From: CBDFHV01 sp965247705
Lineage (GTDB): Bacteria; Pseudomonadota; Alphaproteobacteria; Rhodospirillales; CAMCUA01
DNA: 13,822 nt
Assembly (NCBI GenBank): GCA_965247705.1
Contig: CBDFHV010000008.1
Location: forward strand, 1-13,822
Reading direction: 5' to 3'
Below the pieces are notes generated by a model, which saw only the letters and a list, made by a program, of their open reading frames with translations, ran no database searches and had not been told where the DNA came from. The translations under genes were made by a program, and so were the position numbers. The first letter of the stretch is position 1. Every line of letters begins with the position of its first letter. This document shows positions 1 to 7,015 of the stretch, in pieces.

Positions 1-1
1 G

Positions 2-601
2 GGCGGCCAGTTCATGCTGATGGCCGAGCCATGGACACCGGTGGGCATCTGGGCGAACAAGCCGATCACCAGCATCGCGGCCCTCAAGAGCCTGAAGATC
101 CGCACCTACGACGCCAACAGCACCGAGGCCATGCGGGCCGCCGGCGCCTCGCCGGTGCAGCTTTCCTGGGCCGACGTGATCCCGGCGCTGGCCACGGGCA
201 CCATCGATTCGGTGATCACGTCGGATGAAGGCGGAGTCAGCGCCAAGTTCTGGGAACATCTGTCCCACTTCACCAACCTGAACTTCACCATGGGAACCAA
301 TACGGTCCACATGAGCCTGAAAGCCTTCGACAAGCTGGACATGGACCTCAAGAAGGCGGTGATCAAGGCGTCCCGCGAGGCCGAGGACATCGCCTGGAAA
401 CGAAGCGAGGACCGGATCGGTCTCAACACCAAGAAGATGACGGAGAACGGCATCACCTACACGGCGGTCGAGAACGTGCCGCAAGAATTGATCACTCACC
501 TTCAGACGACCAGCGCGCCGCTGCTGGCCAAGTGGCGTCAGGCTATGGGCGCGGAGGCGGATCTGATCCTGTCTCAGTACTACACAACCATCGGTCGCTG
601 A
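2..601 (+). CDS. TRAP transporter solute-binding protein, DctP family (5' end outside window)
   Basis: This is the C-terminal 199 residues of a periplasmic substrate-binding subunit of a tripartite ATP-independent periplasmic (TRAP) transporter. It captures the solute and hands it to the membrane subunits encoded just downstream. The reading frame is open to the left edge, so the signal peptide and N-terminal lobe are missing. The family core is visible: an L-K-S-L-K-I-R segment, then a Gly-Ala-x-Pro-Val turn and W-A-D-V-I-P-A-L-A-T-G-T-I-D-S, matching the DctP consensus in which a tryptophan and an acidic residue precede the PAL-TG-D segment. A long amphipathic C-terminal helical part follows, as is usual in the family. 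The gene order (P, then Q, then M) supports the call. The ligand cannot be read from this fragment; the downstream hydrolases suggest an amide or similar nitrogenous compound, which is inference. Confidence 0.92.
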   Translation, partial: GGQFMLMAEPWTPVGIWANKPITSIAALKSLKIRTYDANSTEAMRAAGASPVQLSWADVIPALATGTIDSVITSDEGGVSAKFWEHLSHFTNLNFTMGTNTVHMSLKAFDKLDMDLKKAVIKASREAEDIAWKRSEDRIGLNTKKMTENGITYTAVENVPQELITHLQTTSAPLLAKWRQAMGAEADLILSQYYTTIGR

Positions 602-612
602 TTCCTGACGTG

Positions 613-639
613 GGGGCGGGTCGCTAGCCGGCCCGCCCC
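613..639 (+). promoter_or_regulatory. GC-rich hairpin between solute-binding protein and DctQ genes
   Basis: A perfect 8-bp inverted repeat, GGGGCGGG at 613-620 and CCCGCCCC at 632-639, encloses an 11-base loop. It begins 12 bases after the stop of the binding-protein gene. No run of T follows, so it does not look like a complete intrinsic terminator. In transport operons such hairpins often protect the 3' end of the binding-protein message or attenuate read-through, giving an excess of binding protein over permease. That role is inferred here. Confidence 0.5.
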
Positions 640-665
640 GCGCCATTTCACAGCTCGCTCGCGCC

Positions 666-1193
666 ATGCGCTACGTTCAGGCGTTTGCCACCGCGGTGTC
701 GCGGGTCGGCGCCTACGTGGCGGGGCTGGTCATCTGCGTGATGACCCTCCACATCCTGCTGGAGATCGTGCTGCGCACGTTCTTCGACGCCTCTACCTTT
801 ATCATGGACGAGATGGTGGGCTACGGGGTGGCCGCCGTCACCTTCATCGGGCTCGGCCATTCCCTGGACTTCGGAGCCCTGATTCGCGTCAACCTGCTGC
901 TCAACCGCCTCGGCGATACGGGTTTGGCGCGTCGCGTCGTTGAAGTGGTCTGCATCCTATCCGCGCAGTTCGTCGTCGGCGTGGCGATCTGGTTCTTCGG
1001 AAAAAACGTGATCCGCAACTACGAGCGGGGCTACCTGAGCCAGACCATCTCCGAGATTCCCACCTGGATTCCCCAGGCCCTGGTGTTGGTCGGCTTGATC
1101 ATCTTCGCCCTGCAGATGCTGGCCTACCTGCTGAAAGTGCTGGCCGGCCAGCCGCTTGCCACCACCGATCCGGAAATGGACTTCGAATCGTGA
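666..1193 (+). CDS. TRAP transporter small permease subunit (DctQ)
   Basis: A 175-residue membrane protein with the usual DctQ length and four hydrophobic segments at about residues 16-38, 46-66, 90-115 and 130-155. In the family this subunit pairs with the large permease DctM in the inner membrane and takes part in sodium-driven uptake with the periplasmic binding protein. The R-T-F-F-D segment and the following M-D-E before the second membrane helix fit the family layout. The start is the ATG at 666, which directly precedes the first helix; the Shine-Dalgarno sequence is weak, so expression may rely on coupling within the operon. It lies 65 bases after the binding-protein gene and 52 bases before the large permease gene. 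Confidence 0.9.
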   Translation: MRYVQAFATAVSRVGAYVAGLVICVMTLHILLEIVLRTFFDASTFIMDEMVGYGVAAVTFIGLGHSLDFGALIRVNLLLNRLGDTGLARRVVEVVCILSAQFVVGVAIWFFGKNVIRNYERGYLSQTISEIPTWIPQALVLVGLIIFALQMLAYLLKVLAGQPLATTDPEMDFES

Positions 1194-1245
1194 ATCGGCG
1201 TACCGCCGCGAGGCGACCGCCCCATGAAGGCCCCGAGGACGTTCC

Positions 1246-2565
1246 GTGGAAGCCCTGAACGCCGGCCTCGTCGTCCTCGGCCTGGTGGTCCTGTTCCTGG
1301 GCCTGGGCACCTGGGTGTTCGCCGGCCTGATGCTGGTCAGCTTCGCCGGCCTGATGCTGGTGCTCGACATGGACATCGACCGCATCGGCGCCATTATGCG
1401 GGGCACCATGTGGCGGGCCGCCTCGACCTGGGAGCTGGCGGCGGTGCCGCTGTTTATCATGATGGGCGAGGTGATCTTCCGCACCGACATTTCGGAGCGC
1501 CTGTTCCGCGGCCTCGCCCCCTGGGTGGACGTCATTCCCGGGCGGCTGCTGCATGCCAATATCCTCGGCTGCACCCTGTTCGCCGCGATCAGCGGCTCAA
1601 GCACCGCGACCACGGCGACCATCGGCAAGATCACGGTGGTGTCCCTGGCGGAACGGAAATACAACGTCAACCTGACCATCGGGTCCCTCGCCGGGGCGGG
1701 CAGCCTGGGCCTGATGATCCCGCCCTCCATCGCCATGATCGTCTACGGCATCCTGGGCGAGGTTTCCATCGCCCGGCTGTTTGCCGCCGGCGTGATGCCC
1801 GGCCTGCTGGTGGCCGGACTTTATTCCGGTTACATCGCCCTGCATGCGCTGATTCGGCCCGAGGACGCGCCGGCCCCCGACCGGGCATTCACTTGGGGCG
1901 ACCGCCTGCGCGGCCTGTGGGACCTGGCGCCGGTGGTGCTGCTGATCTTCATCGTGCTCGGCGGCATCTATTCCGGATTCGCCACCCCGTCGGAGGCGGC
2001 GGCGCTGGGCCTCGGCGCGGCCCTGCTGCTGGTGCTGTTCATGGGCCAGCTTACCTGGCGCGTGTTTCACGTCTCGATGCTGGGGGCGGTACGCACGTCG
2101 TGCATGGTGATCTCCATCCTGGTGGCGGCCAATTTCCTGTCCTCGGCCATGGGCTATCTGCACATTCCCCAGGACATCGCCGCGGGGATCGGCACCCTGG
2201 ACCTGTCGCCCTACGAGTTGATCCTGGTGCTTTCGGTCTTCTACATCATCCTCGGTCTGTTCCTGGACGGCATGTCGATCCTGGTGATGAGCCTTCCGAT
2301 CACCCTGCCACTGATCCTCACCCAGGGCTTCGATCCCGTGTGGTTCGGGGTGTTCCTGGTCCTGATGACCGAACTGGCCATGATCACGCCACCCATCGGC
2401 TTCAACCTGTTCGTCATCCAGGGCCTGACCGGTCATCCCATCGGTCGCATCGCGGTGGCGTCCATGCCCTTCTTCGGCCTCATGTGCCTGGCCGCGGCCA
2501 TCGTCACGGTGTTCCCGGAGATCGCCTTGTGGCTGCCCGGGGCCCTGTTCGACAAACCGAAATGA
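1246..2565 (+). CDS. TRAP transporter large permease subunit (DctM)
   Basis: A 439-residue, strongly hydrophobic protein of typical DctM length, with about a dozen predicted membrane segments. It is the transport channel of the TRAP system. Family features visible include the early F-A-G-L-M-L repeats, a G-S-S-T-A-T-T-A-T-I-G-K region in the first half, the P-P-S-I-A-M-I-V-Y-G segment near residue 160, and in the second half the F-L-D-G-M-S-I and M-I-T-P-P-I-G-F-N segments. The two related proline/glycine-rich stretches reflect the internal pseudo-symmetry known for this family. The GTG at 1246 was chosen because GAGG lies about 7 bases upstream and the protein then begins directly at its first helix; the ATG at 1224 is in another frame. 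It is followed after 10 bases by the AtzG-like gene. Confidence 0.93.
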   Translation: MEALNAGLVVLGLVVLFLGLGTWVFAGLMLVSFAGLMLVLDMDIDRIGAIMRGTMWRAASTWELAAVPLFIMMGEVIFRTDISERLFRGLAPWVDVIPGRLLHANILGCTLFAAISGSSTATTATIGKITVVSLAERKYNVNLTIGSLAGAGSLGLMIPPSIAMIVYGILGEVSIARLFAAGVMPGLLVAGLYSGYIALHALIRPEDAPAPDRAFTWGDRLRGLWDLAPVVLLIFIVLGGIYSGFATPSEAAALGLGAALLLVLFMGQLTWRVFHVSMLGAVRTSCMVISILVAANFLSSAMGYLHIPQDIAAGIGTLDLSPYELILVLSVFYIILGLFLDGMSILVMSLPITLPLILTQGFDPVWFGVFLVLMTELAMITPPIGFNLFVIQGLTGHPIGRIAVASMPFFGLMCLAAAIVTVFPEIALWLPGALFDKPK

Positions 2566-2575
2566 GGCGACGCCC

Positions 2576-2785
2576 GTGACCGCAACCCGGTCGCCGGGGG
2601 ACCGGGCGGCCTTCGACGCCCTGATGCGCCGGGCGGGCCTGCGCCTGTCGGCGGCGGACGAAGACGAAATGTTCGCGGCATGGGGTGCGTTACACGCCCT
2701 CACCCAACGCCTGCGCGACCCCGAACGCTCGCCCATGGCCGATCCGCTGCCCGTGGTCCGCCTGCCGCGGCCGAACGGCTCGTGA
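2576..2785 (+). CDS. Small AtzG/GatC-like protein (DUF4089 type), partner of the downstream amidase
   Basis: A 69-residue protein starting at GTG 2576. A GAGG ribosome-binding site overlaps the stop codon of the large permease gene. It is largely helical up to about residue 48, with an A-F-D-A-L-M-R-R-A-G segment and a helix rich in Ala and acidic residues, then a Pro-rich tail ending in P-V-V-R-L-P-R-P. This size, the final R-L-P-like tail and the position immediately before an amidase match AtzG/DUF4089 proteins. AtzG forms a complex with the amidase AtzE and structurally resembles GatC of the GatCAB amidotransferase. The stop codon overlaps the amidase GTG start in a GTGA, a strong sign of translational coupling and of a 1:1 complex. 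The family call rests on size, tail and context, so it is moderately sure. Confidence 0.7.
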   Translation: MTATRSPGDRAAFDALMRRAGLRLSAADEDEMFAAWGALHALTQRLRDPERSPMADPLPVVRLPRPNGS

Positions 2786-4179
2786 GCGAGACGCCGCTCC
2801 ATCGCCTGACGGTGGCCGAGGCGGCGGACCGGATCGCCGCGGGCCGCCTGTCGCCGGTCGACCTCACCCGGGCCTATCTGGCGCGCATCGAAGCCCTGAA
2901 CGACCGCTTCGATGCCTACGTACTGGTCCGCGCCGAGGAAGCCTTGGCGGCGGCCCGGGCGGCGGAAGCGGAGATCGCGGCGGGCCGCGGGCGGGGGCCC
3001 CTTCACGGCATTCCCATCGCATTGAAGGACATCGTCCAGACGGCGGGCATCCGCACCACCGCCAATTCCCGCCTGCTGGCCGATCACGTGCCGGAACGGG
3101 ATGCGGCCGCCTGGGCCCGGGTCAAGGAAGCCGGCGCGATTCTGCTCGGCAAGCTGGAGACCCAGGAGTTCGCCATCGGCGGACCGGCCGACGATGCATT
3201 GTTTCCGCCGGCCCGAAACCCGTGGGACACCAGCCGCTATACGGGAGGGTCGAGCAGCGGATCCGGCGCCGCGGTGGCGGCGGGGCTGTCGCCGTTGGCC
3301 GTTGGCAGCGACTCCAACGGCTCGGTACGCATGCCGGCGGCGCGCTGCGGCATCGCCGGGCTGAAGCCCACCTACGGGCGGGTCAGCCGAACCGGCATCT
3401 ATCCCCTCGCCTTCTCCCTGGATTGCTGCGGCCCCATGGCCTGGACCACCGAGGATTGCGCCATCCTGCTCCAGGCCATGGCCGGGTTCGACCCGAAGGA
3501 TTCAGCCAGCGCCGATGTGCCGGTGCCCGACTTCAGGGCAGCTTTGACCGACCACCTGGACGGCTTGCGGATCGGGGTGGTCCGCCATTGGACCCAAGGC
3601 GACGCGACCGCTATCGCGGCGGTAAACGACGCCCTGGAAGCGGCTGTAAGCGTGCTTGCCAGCCTCGGTGCCGTGGTCACCGAGGTCCGCCTGCCCGACG
3701 TCTGGGATTTCACCGCCGTCAGCATGACCATTACCACCGCCGAGGCCTTCGCCGTCCACGAGCGCAATCTTCAACGCAATCCGGAGGCGTTCAACGACAT
3801 GGCCCGGGTCCGCTTCGCCATGGGAGCGCTTCTGAACCCGGCCGACTATGTGGAAGCGCAACGCCGGCGCCGCGAGCTTTGCGCCGCCTACGATCGGGTG
3901 ATGGCGGAGGTGGACGTGGTGGTGAGCGCGGCCATGCTCGACGTGGCCTCGCCCCTCGCTCAGGTGGGTCGCCTCTACTACCTGGAGTCGCCCATGCCGA
4001 CGACGCCGTTCAACGTCACCGGCGCGCCGGCGCTGGCCGTGTGCAACGGGTTCAACGACGAGGGCTTGCCGTTGGCCCTGCAAATCGGCGGCCGCGCGTT
4101 CGATGAGGCGACGGTGCTTCGGGTCGGCCACGCCTACGAGCGGGCGACGCCGTGGCGAGACCGCCGGCCGGTGCCTTAG
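2782..4179 (+). CDS. Amidase-signature family hydrolase (AtzE/GatA-like)
   Basis: A 465-residue amidase, of normal family length, hydrolysing a C-N amide bond through a Ser-cisSer-Lys triad. The catalytic lysine is K82 in G-I-P-I-A-L-K-D-I. The cis-serine is in the G-G-S-S-S-G-S stretch (S157 or S158) and the nucleophile is S181 in G-S-D-S-N-G-S-V-R-M-P. The spacings of 75 and 24 residues fit the family. The N-terminal helix pattern (E-A-A-D-R-I-A-A-G-R-L-S-P-V-D-L) is also typical. The GTG at 2782 was preferred over the upstream start at 2680, which would overlap the small AtzG-like gene by about 100 bases and add a non-family Pro/Arg-rich leader. The small partner and the TRAP genes suggest it acts on an imported amide; the substrate is not identifiable. 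Confidence 0.9.
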   Translation: MSETPLHRLTVAEAADRIAAGRLSPVDLTRAYLARIEALNDRFDAYVLVRAEEALAAARAAEAEIAAGRGRGPLHGIPIALKDIVQTAGIRTTANSRLLADHVPERDAAAWARVKEAGAILLGKLETQEFAIGGPADDALFPPARNPWDTSRYTGGSSSGSGAAVAAGLSPLAVGSDSNGSVRMPAARCGIAGLKPTYGRVSRTGIYPLAFSLDCCGPMAWTTEDCAILLQAMAGFDPKDSASADVPVPDFRAALTDHLDGLRIGVVRHWTQGDATAIAAVNDALEAAVSVLASLGAVVTEVRLPDVWDFTAVSMTITTAEAFAVHERNLQRNPEAFNDMARVRFAMGALLNPADYVEAQRRRRELCAAYDRVMAEVDVVVSAAMLDVASPLAQVGRLYYLESPMPTTPFNVTGAPALAVCNGFNDEGLPLALQIGGRAFDEATVLRVGHAYERATPWRDRRPVP

Positions 4180-4868
4180 GGGTCTAAATCTGACAGCCCC
4201 TCGCCCAGGAGGTCGACGACTTCCTCGGTCATGCGCACGTCGGCGAAGAACTGGATCATGTTGACCAGGGTCGCGTTGTGCTCGTCGTCGCTGCGGGCGC
4301 CGGTGGCGTCGGCGATGAAGATGGTCTTGTAGTTCATCAACATGGCATCGCGGGTTGTCGACTCGCAGCACACGTTGGTCAGCGTACCGGTGACGATCAG
4401 CGTGTCGACGCCCGCGGCATCCAGGATCGACTTCAGGTTGGACGAACCTGGCGTCAGCGCGCTGGAACGGGTCTTGACCACCACGGGATCGGCCGGCTGC
4501 ACGTCCATCCCTTTCCAGATTTTCCGCCCATGGGAGCCGACGGCCGTGTCGGCGATAATTCGCTCGCGCATCTCCGGTGCCGCGAAGTGGTCGAACCAGG
4601 AGGACCAACCCGGCGTGTAGACATGCTGGGTCCAGATGACGGTGCCGCCGGCATCGCGCGTCGCCTTGGCCAGGGCGTTGATATTGGGGGCGATGGCGGC
4701 AACGCCGGGCACTTCGACCGGCGACAACTCGGGGACGATGAAGCAGTTCTGCATGTCGATGACGAGCAGCGCCGTCGAGGTGGGATCCACCGCCTCGTAG
4801 ACGTGCCGACGCCCCCGGCGGTGGATACACCAGTCGATGACGTGTTGTGGAATCTGAATGGCGTGCAT
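4176..4868 (-). CDS. Isochorismatase-fold cysteine hydrolase (RutB-like)
   Basis: A 230-residue cysteine hydrolase of the isochorismatase superfamily. The catalytic triad is visible: D38 in V-I-D-M-Q-N, K132 in V-V-K-T-R-S-S-A, and C167 in T-N-V-C-C-E-S-T. The T-N-V-C-x-E-S-T-x-R-D block resembles RutB-type ureidoacrylate amidohydrolases and N-carbamoyl amidases more than true isochorismatases or the BiuH type of biuret hydrolase. The ATG at 4868 was chosen because the protein then starts M-H-A-I-Q-I-P-Q-H-V, the usual family beginning. A GTG at 4931 would add a Pro/Ala/Ser-rich leader and overlap the flaF gene. The stop overlaps that of the amidase tail to tail. A role in processing the amidase product or the same imported compound is inferred from position only. 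Confidence 0.85.
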   Translation of the reverse strand: MHAIQIPQHVIDWCIHRRGRRHVYEAVDPTSTALLVIDMQNCFIVPELSPVEVPGVAAIAPNINALAKATRDAGGTVIWTQHVYTPGWSSWFDHFAAPEMRERIIADTAVGSHGRKIWKGMDVQPADPVVVKTRSSALTPGSSNLKSILDAAGVDTLIVTGTLTNVCCESTTRDAMLMNYKTIFIADATGARSDDEHNATLVNMIQFFADVRMTEEVVDLLGEGLSDLDP

Positions 4869-4914
4869 GGGGCCGGGCGACGCCCGAGGCGACGCCGGGG
4901 CGGATGGGGCCGGA

Positions 4915-5274
4915 CTATCGCTTGCCGGCACCCTCGAGCAGACCCTCGGAGATTTGCAGGTTGATGTTGATCAGGGAGTCCAAGGTCTCGGTGCCCATTT
5001 CCGCGCCCTTATCCATGGTCGTCTGGGCAACGAAATTGGCCAGCTTTGTCAGGTTGTCGCTGACCTCGTCGGGAATCACGCTGTCGGGACGCTGAACCAG
5101 GGTTCGGATGCCGACCCACAACTCCATGTTTCGATCGAGGGCCGGAGCCAACTCATCCATATCCTGCTTTTGGCGTGCCTGATCGATCCGCACCGCCGAC
5201 TCCGATAGGCCGTAAGCATCCTGTTCCGTCAGACTGAGGTCGTCAAAATTGATACCCGCGATATCATCCGTCAT
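4915..5274 (-). CDS. flaF: Flagellar biosynthesis regulator FlaF
   Basis: A 119-residue, mostly helical protein. Residues 46-113 follow the FlaF pattern: L-D-R-N-x-x-L-W, then about ten residues to a proline-containing segment ending I-P-D-E-V, a helix L-T-K-L-A-N-F-V, and a final L-I-N-I-N-L-Q-I-S-E-G-L. In alphaproteobacteria FlaF supports flagellin production or export, often opposing the repressor FlbT; no flbT is seen here. The start ATG at 5274 has an AAGGGG ribosome-binding site about 8 bases upstream. The longer frame to 5442 runs through repetitive intergenic DNA and was rejected. The gene is divergent from the cysteine-free protein at 5545, so both may share control. The match is from pattern memory, since the N-terminal 40 residues are not recognisable. 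Confidence 0.78.
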   Translation of the reverse strand: MTDDIAGINFDDLSLTEQDAYGLSESAVRIDQARQKQDMDELAPALDRNMELWVGIRTLVQRPDSVIPDEVSDNLTKLANFVAQTTMDKGAEMGTETLDSLININLQISEGLLEGAGKR

Positions 5275-5380
5275 CGCTCGGTTCCCCTTGATCTTCAAGT
5301 GGAAAACGGGCCCACGTCGAATCGGGCCTGTTCTGGAACGGCAAAAATTAGACCAATCCCTCACCGCTGTCACACACAAT

Positions 5381-5440
5381 GTTGGGCCGGGATCGGCATT
5401 GTTGGGCCGCGATCGGCATTGCTGGCCGGCGATCGGCGGC
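5381..5440 (+). repeat. Three tandem 20-bp units upstream of flaF
   Basis: Three head-to-tail units occupy 5381-5400, 5401-5420 and 5421-5440. The first two differ at one base and the third has diverged at several. The shared core is GGCCG-(G/C)-GATCGGC, centred on the near-palindrome CCG-x-GATCGG. The exact 20-bp period places each core on nearly the same face of the helix, about two turns apart, as for cooperative protein binding; slippage duplication is the alternative. The block lies 107-166 bases from the flaF start and 105-164 bases from the start at 5545. Confidence 0.75.
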
Positions 5441-5488
5441 ACCGCTGGCGGGGCGGCGTTTACGGTCCGTTGGGATTCATGTATTACT

Positions 5489-5520
5489 ATTGGCCAAAAT
5501 ACGAATTGGCCAATATACGG
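5489..5520 (+). repeat. Two tandem 16-bp units with TTGGCCAA palindrome before the 5545 gene
   Basis: Units at 5489-5504 and 5505-5520 match at 14 of 16 positions (ATTGGCCAAAATACGA and ATTGGCCAATATACGG). Each carries the perfect 8-bp palindrome TTGGCCAA followed by an A/T-rich stretch. They end 24 bases before the ATG at 5545, where an operator or activator site would overlap a promoter. An operator role is inferred; no regulator gene is seen nearby. Confidence 0.72.
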
Positions 5521-5544
5521 TCAGCAACGGTGGAGTGACGGCCA

Positions 5545-6621
5545 ATGACGATTTTTTCGGGCCTGTCGGCTCAGAGCGGGGGCAACAGTCTGTTGCTCGC
5601 CCAGATCAAGGCGTTCTTCCAGGTGAAGGTCAATGTGCAGGGCACGCGGATTCTCGACCAGAACCGGGGACAGATCAACTCCATCGAGCGCGATGCGACC
5701 CAATGGCGGGACCTGAAGGACGACCTCAAGGAGCCACTGTTTCAGATCGAACGGACGCTGACCCGATTCAAGTCCAGCCGCAGCAACCTCGACAATCTGA
5801 TCAGCACGGTCAACAAGGCCAATCTGGACCCGGAGGTGGCAACCAATGCCCTGGGCTATCGGGCCGCCTTCGACTCCATCCTCAACTCGGTACGCAGCAC
5901 CGCCGAGAACACCATCGATAACCCGAACCTCTTGGGCAAGGACCCGTCCGCCAAGCTGGTTTACCCCGTCAGTCCCACCGGCGGGACCCAGATCCTGAAC
6001 GGTCGGTACGTGGGCAGCGACTACTACATCACCGATTCCAGCGGCAAGCGCTGGCAGCCCGATCGCGTTGCAGGGCTGCTGCGCCAGTACGATAGCTATC
6101 CGGAATCCCCGTCGGAAAAGAGCGGCGCGCTTCAGGAAGGGGTGCGCCTCGACAGCTTCGACGCCGCCACCGAAGGGGTGACTTTCACGATCAATTCCGC
6201 GACCGCGGCCATCGAGTCCTTCTCCGGCACCATTACCCGCGAAGGAACGAACATTCTCGACGCCTGGCTCTACGATGGTCTGGAGACCCAAGCCGGCCGT
6301 GACCGGGCGCTGGCCGACCTGAAGGCCGCCAAGACCGTGCTGGAATTGGAAGAGCGGCGCTATCAGGTGGCGCGCACCACAGTCAATTTTCACCGCAGTC
6401 GGGCCGACGCCAACGTCGACAGGTTCCAGGGCAATATCGATAAGGTGCTGGCGAGCCAGGCCCAGGAACTGGTGAACGTGAAGGACAGCCTGGATCGGCA
6501 ATTCCGGGTCGCGCAGGACTCCCTGATCGGCGCCATCGCCCTGCGCCGGGAGTATTCCAACTTTTTCCTGCAGCAACGCAACGACCCTTTAATCAAGGCC
6601 CTGTTTGATATCCGGGTCTAG
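5545..6621 (+). CDS. Uncharacterised cysteine-free protein beside flaF, possible flagellar structural protein
   Basis: A 358-residue protein that I do not recognise as a named family. It starts at ATG 5545 with GTGGAG 9 bases upstream. It has no signal peptide, no membrane segment, no cysteine and a single histidine. Helical, coiled-coil-like segments occupy about residues 15-110 and 245-345. Between them is a more strand-like, Gly/Ser/Thr-rich middle (about residues 130-240, with Y-P-V-S-P-T-G-G-T and an F-S-G-T-I-T-R-E-G segment). Helical ends around a beta-rich centre, and the lack of cysteine, resemble axial flagellar proteins such as flagellins and hook-associated proteins, but the conserved flagellin N-terminal motif is missing. 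Its position opposite flaF and directly before modification enzymes fits a secreted filament-associated substrate. That function is inference only. Confidence 0.6.
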   Translation: MTIFSGLSAQSGGNSLLLAQIKAFFQVKVNVQGTRILDQNRGQINSIERDATQWRDLKDDLKEPLFQIERTLTRFKSSRSNLDNLISTVNKANLDPEVATNALGYRAAFDSILNSVRSTAENTIDNPNLLGKDPSAKLVYPVSPTGGTQILNGRYVGSDYYITDSSGKRWQPDRVAGLLRQYDSYPESPSEKSGALQEGVRLDSFDAATEGVTFTINSATAAIESFSGTITREGTNILDAWLYDGLETQAGRDRALADLKAAKTVLELEERRYQVARTTVNFHRSRADANVDRFQGNIDKVLASQAQELVNVKDSLDRQFRVAQDSLIGAIALRREYSNFFLQQRNDPLIKALFDIRV

Positions 6622-7015
6622 TACCCACTTTCACAATTCCCTCGCACGGGGGATCGCGCTTCCCGCACCCTCGTCGGAAGAAGCGCTGCGGCGGGCGGCG
6701 GCGTTTCGTTCATCGGGCCGACTGCCCGAGGCCAGCCACATTTGCGATGCCGTTCTGGAACTGCGGCCGAATGATCCCGATGCCCTCAATCTGGCTGGCG
6801 TCCTCGCCTTCGAACAGGGGCAGGGCAACCGGGCGCTGACGCTGCTTCGCGCCAGTATCGCGGCGGCGCCCGATCGAGTTGACGGCCATCGCAATCTGGG
6901 CCTGATCCTGGATGCCCTGGGCCGGCGGGACGAAGCCGTGGCCGCCCTTGTCGACGCCACCGACCGGGATCCGCAAGACGGGGCACCGCCCACTACGACC
7001 TTGCCCTGGTTCTAG
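6605..7015 (+). pseudogene. TPR-methyltransferase gene, 5' fragment ended by a frameshift
   Basis: The first 136 residues of what was probably one TPR-methyltransferase gene running to 8487. The helical repeats are clear: an A-L-N-L-A-G-V-L-A-F-E-Q-G unit and an H-R-N-L-G-L-I-L-D-A-L-G-R-R-D-E-A unit. After D-P-Q-D-G the frame turns into a short proline/threonine tail and stops at TAG 7013-7015. At the same point frame 1 picks up A-H-Y-D-L-A-L-V-L-A-A-L-G-R-L-E-E-A, the expected next repeat. The start is uncertain: TTG at 6605, overlapping the upstream gene by 17 bases with AAGG just ahead, is the only candidate, and no ATG or GTG lies near. Adding one base and reading through the later TAG gives about 627 residues to 8487. 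Confidence 0.75.

Larger units (their letters stand above)
5275..5544. promoter_or_regulatory. 270-bp divergent intergenic region between flaF and the 5545 gene
   Basis: This stretch must hold the start signals for both divergent genes. It is visibly more AT-rich near 5461-5530 than the surrounding genes. It contains two separate tandem-repeat blocks, described individually, and ribosome-binding sites at each end: AAGGGG before flaF, and GTGGAG at 5530-5535 before the ATG at 5545. I could not find a convincing sigma-54 (TGGCAC-N5-TTGC), sigma-28 or sigma-70 promoter by eye. Confidence 0.6.

Noticed and set aside
1224..2579. Long plus-strand open frame (451 codons) overlapping the large permease gene
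   Set aside because: It is an out-of-frame shadow rich in Arg, Pro, Gly and His. The other frame gives a textbook DctM membrane protein.
2680..2781. N-terminal extension of the amidase
   Set aside because: It would overlap the AtzG-like gene and has a low-complexity Pro/Arg-rich sequence. The GTG at 2782 gives the normal family start and a coupled GTGA overlap.
1597..3087. Minus-strand open frame of 496 codons
   Set aside because: Composition is Arg/Gln/Asp/His-rich with no domain sense, and it lies antisense to the permease, the AtzG-like gene and the start of the amidase. High GC content makes such shadows common.
4179..4200. Possible terminator between the convergent amidase and cysteine hydrolase genes
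   Set aside because: The GGGG/CCCC pairing is short and asymmetric and there is no T-run. The stem would lie within coding sequence.
3502..4830. Minus-strand open frame of 442 codons
   Set aside because: It is antisense to the amidase and then out of frame with the cysteine hydrolase, whose catalytic residues appear only in its own frame.
5381..5520. CRISPR-like array
   Set aside because: The two repeat blocks are tandem units without spacers and differ from each other, and no cas gene is present.
5249..5548. Short plus-strand open frames in the flaF intergenic region
   Set aside because: They run through the tandem repeats and partly antisense to flaF, with no coding character. The region is better read as regulatory.
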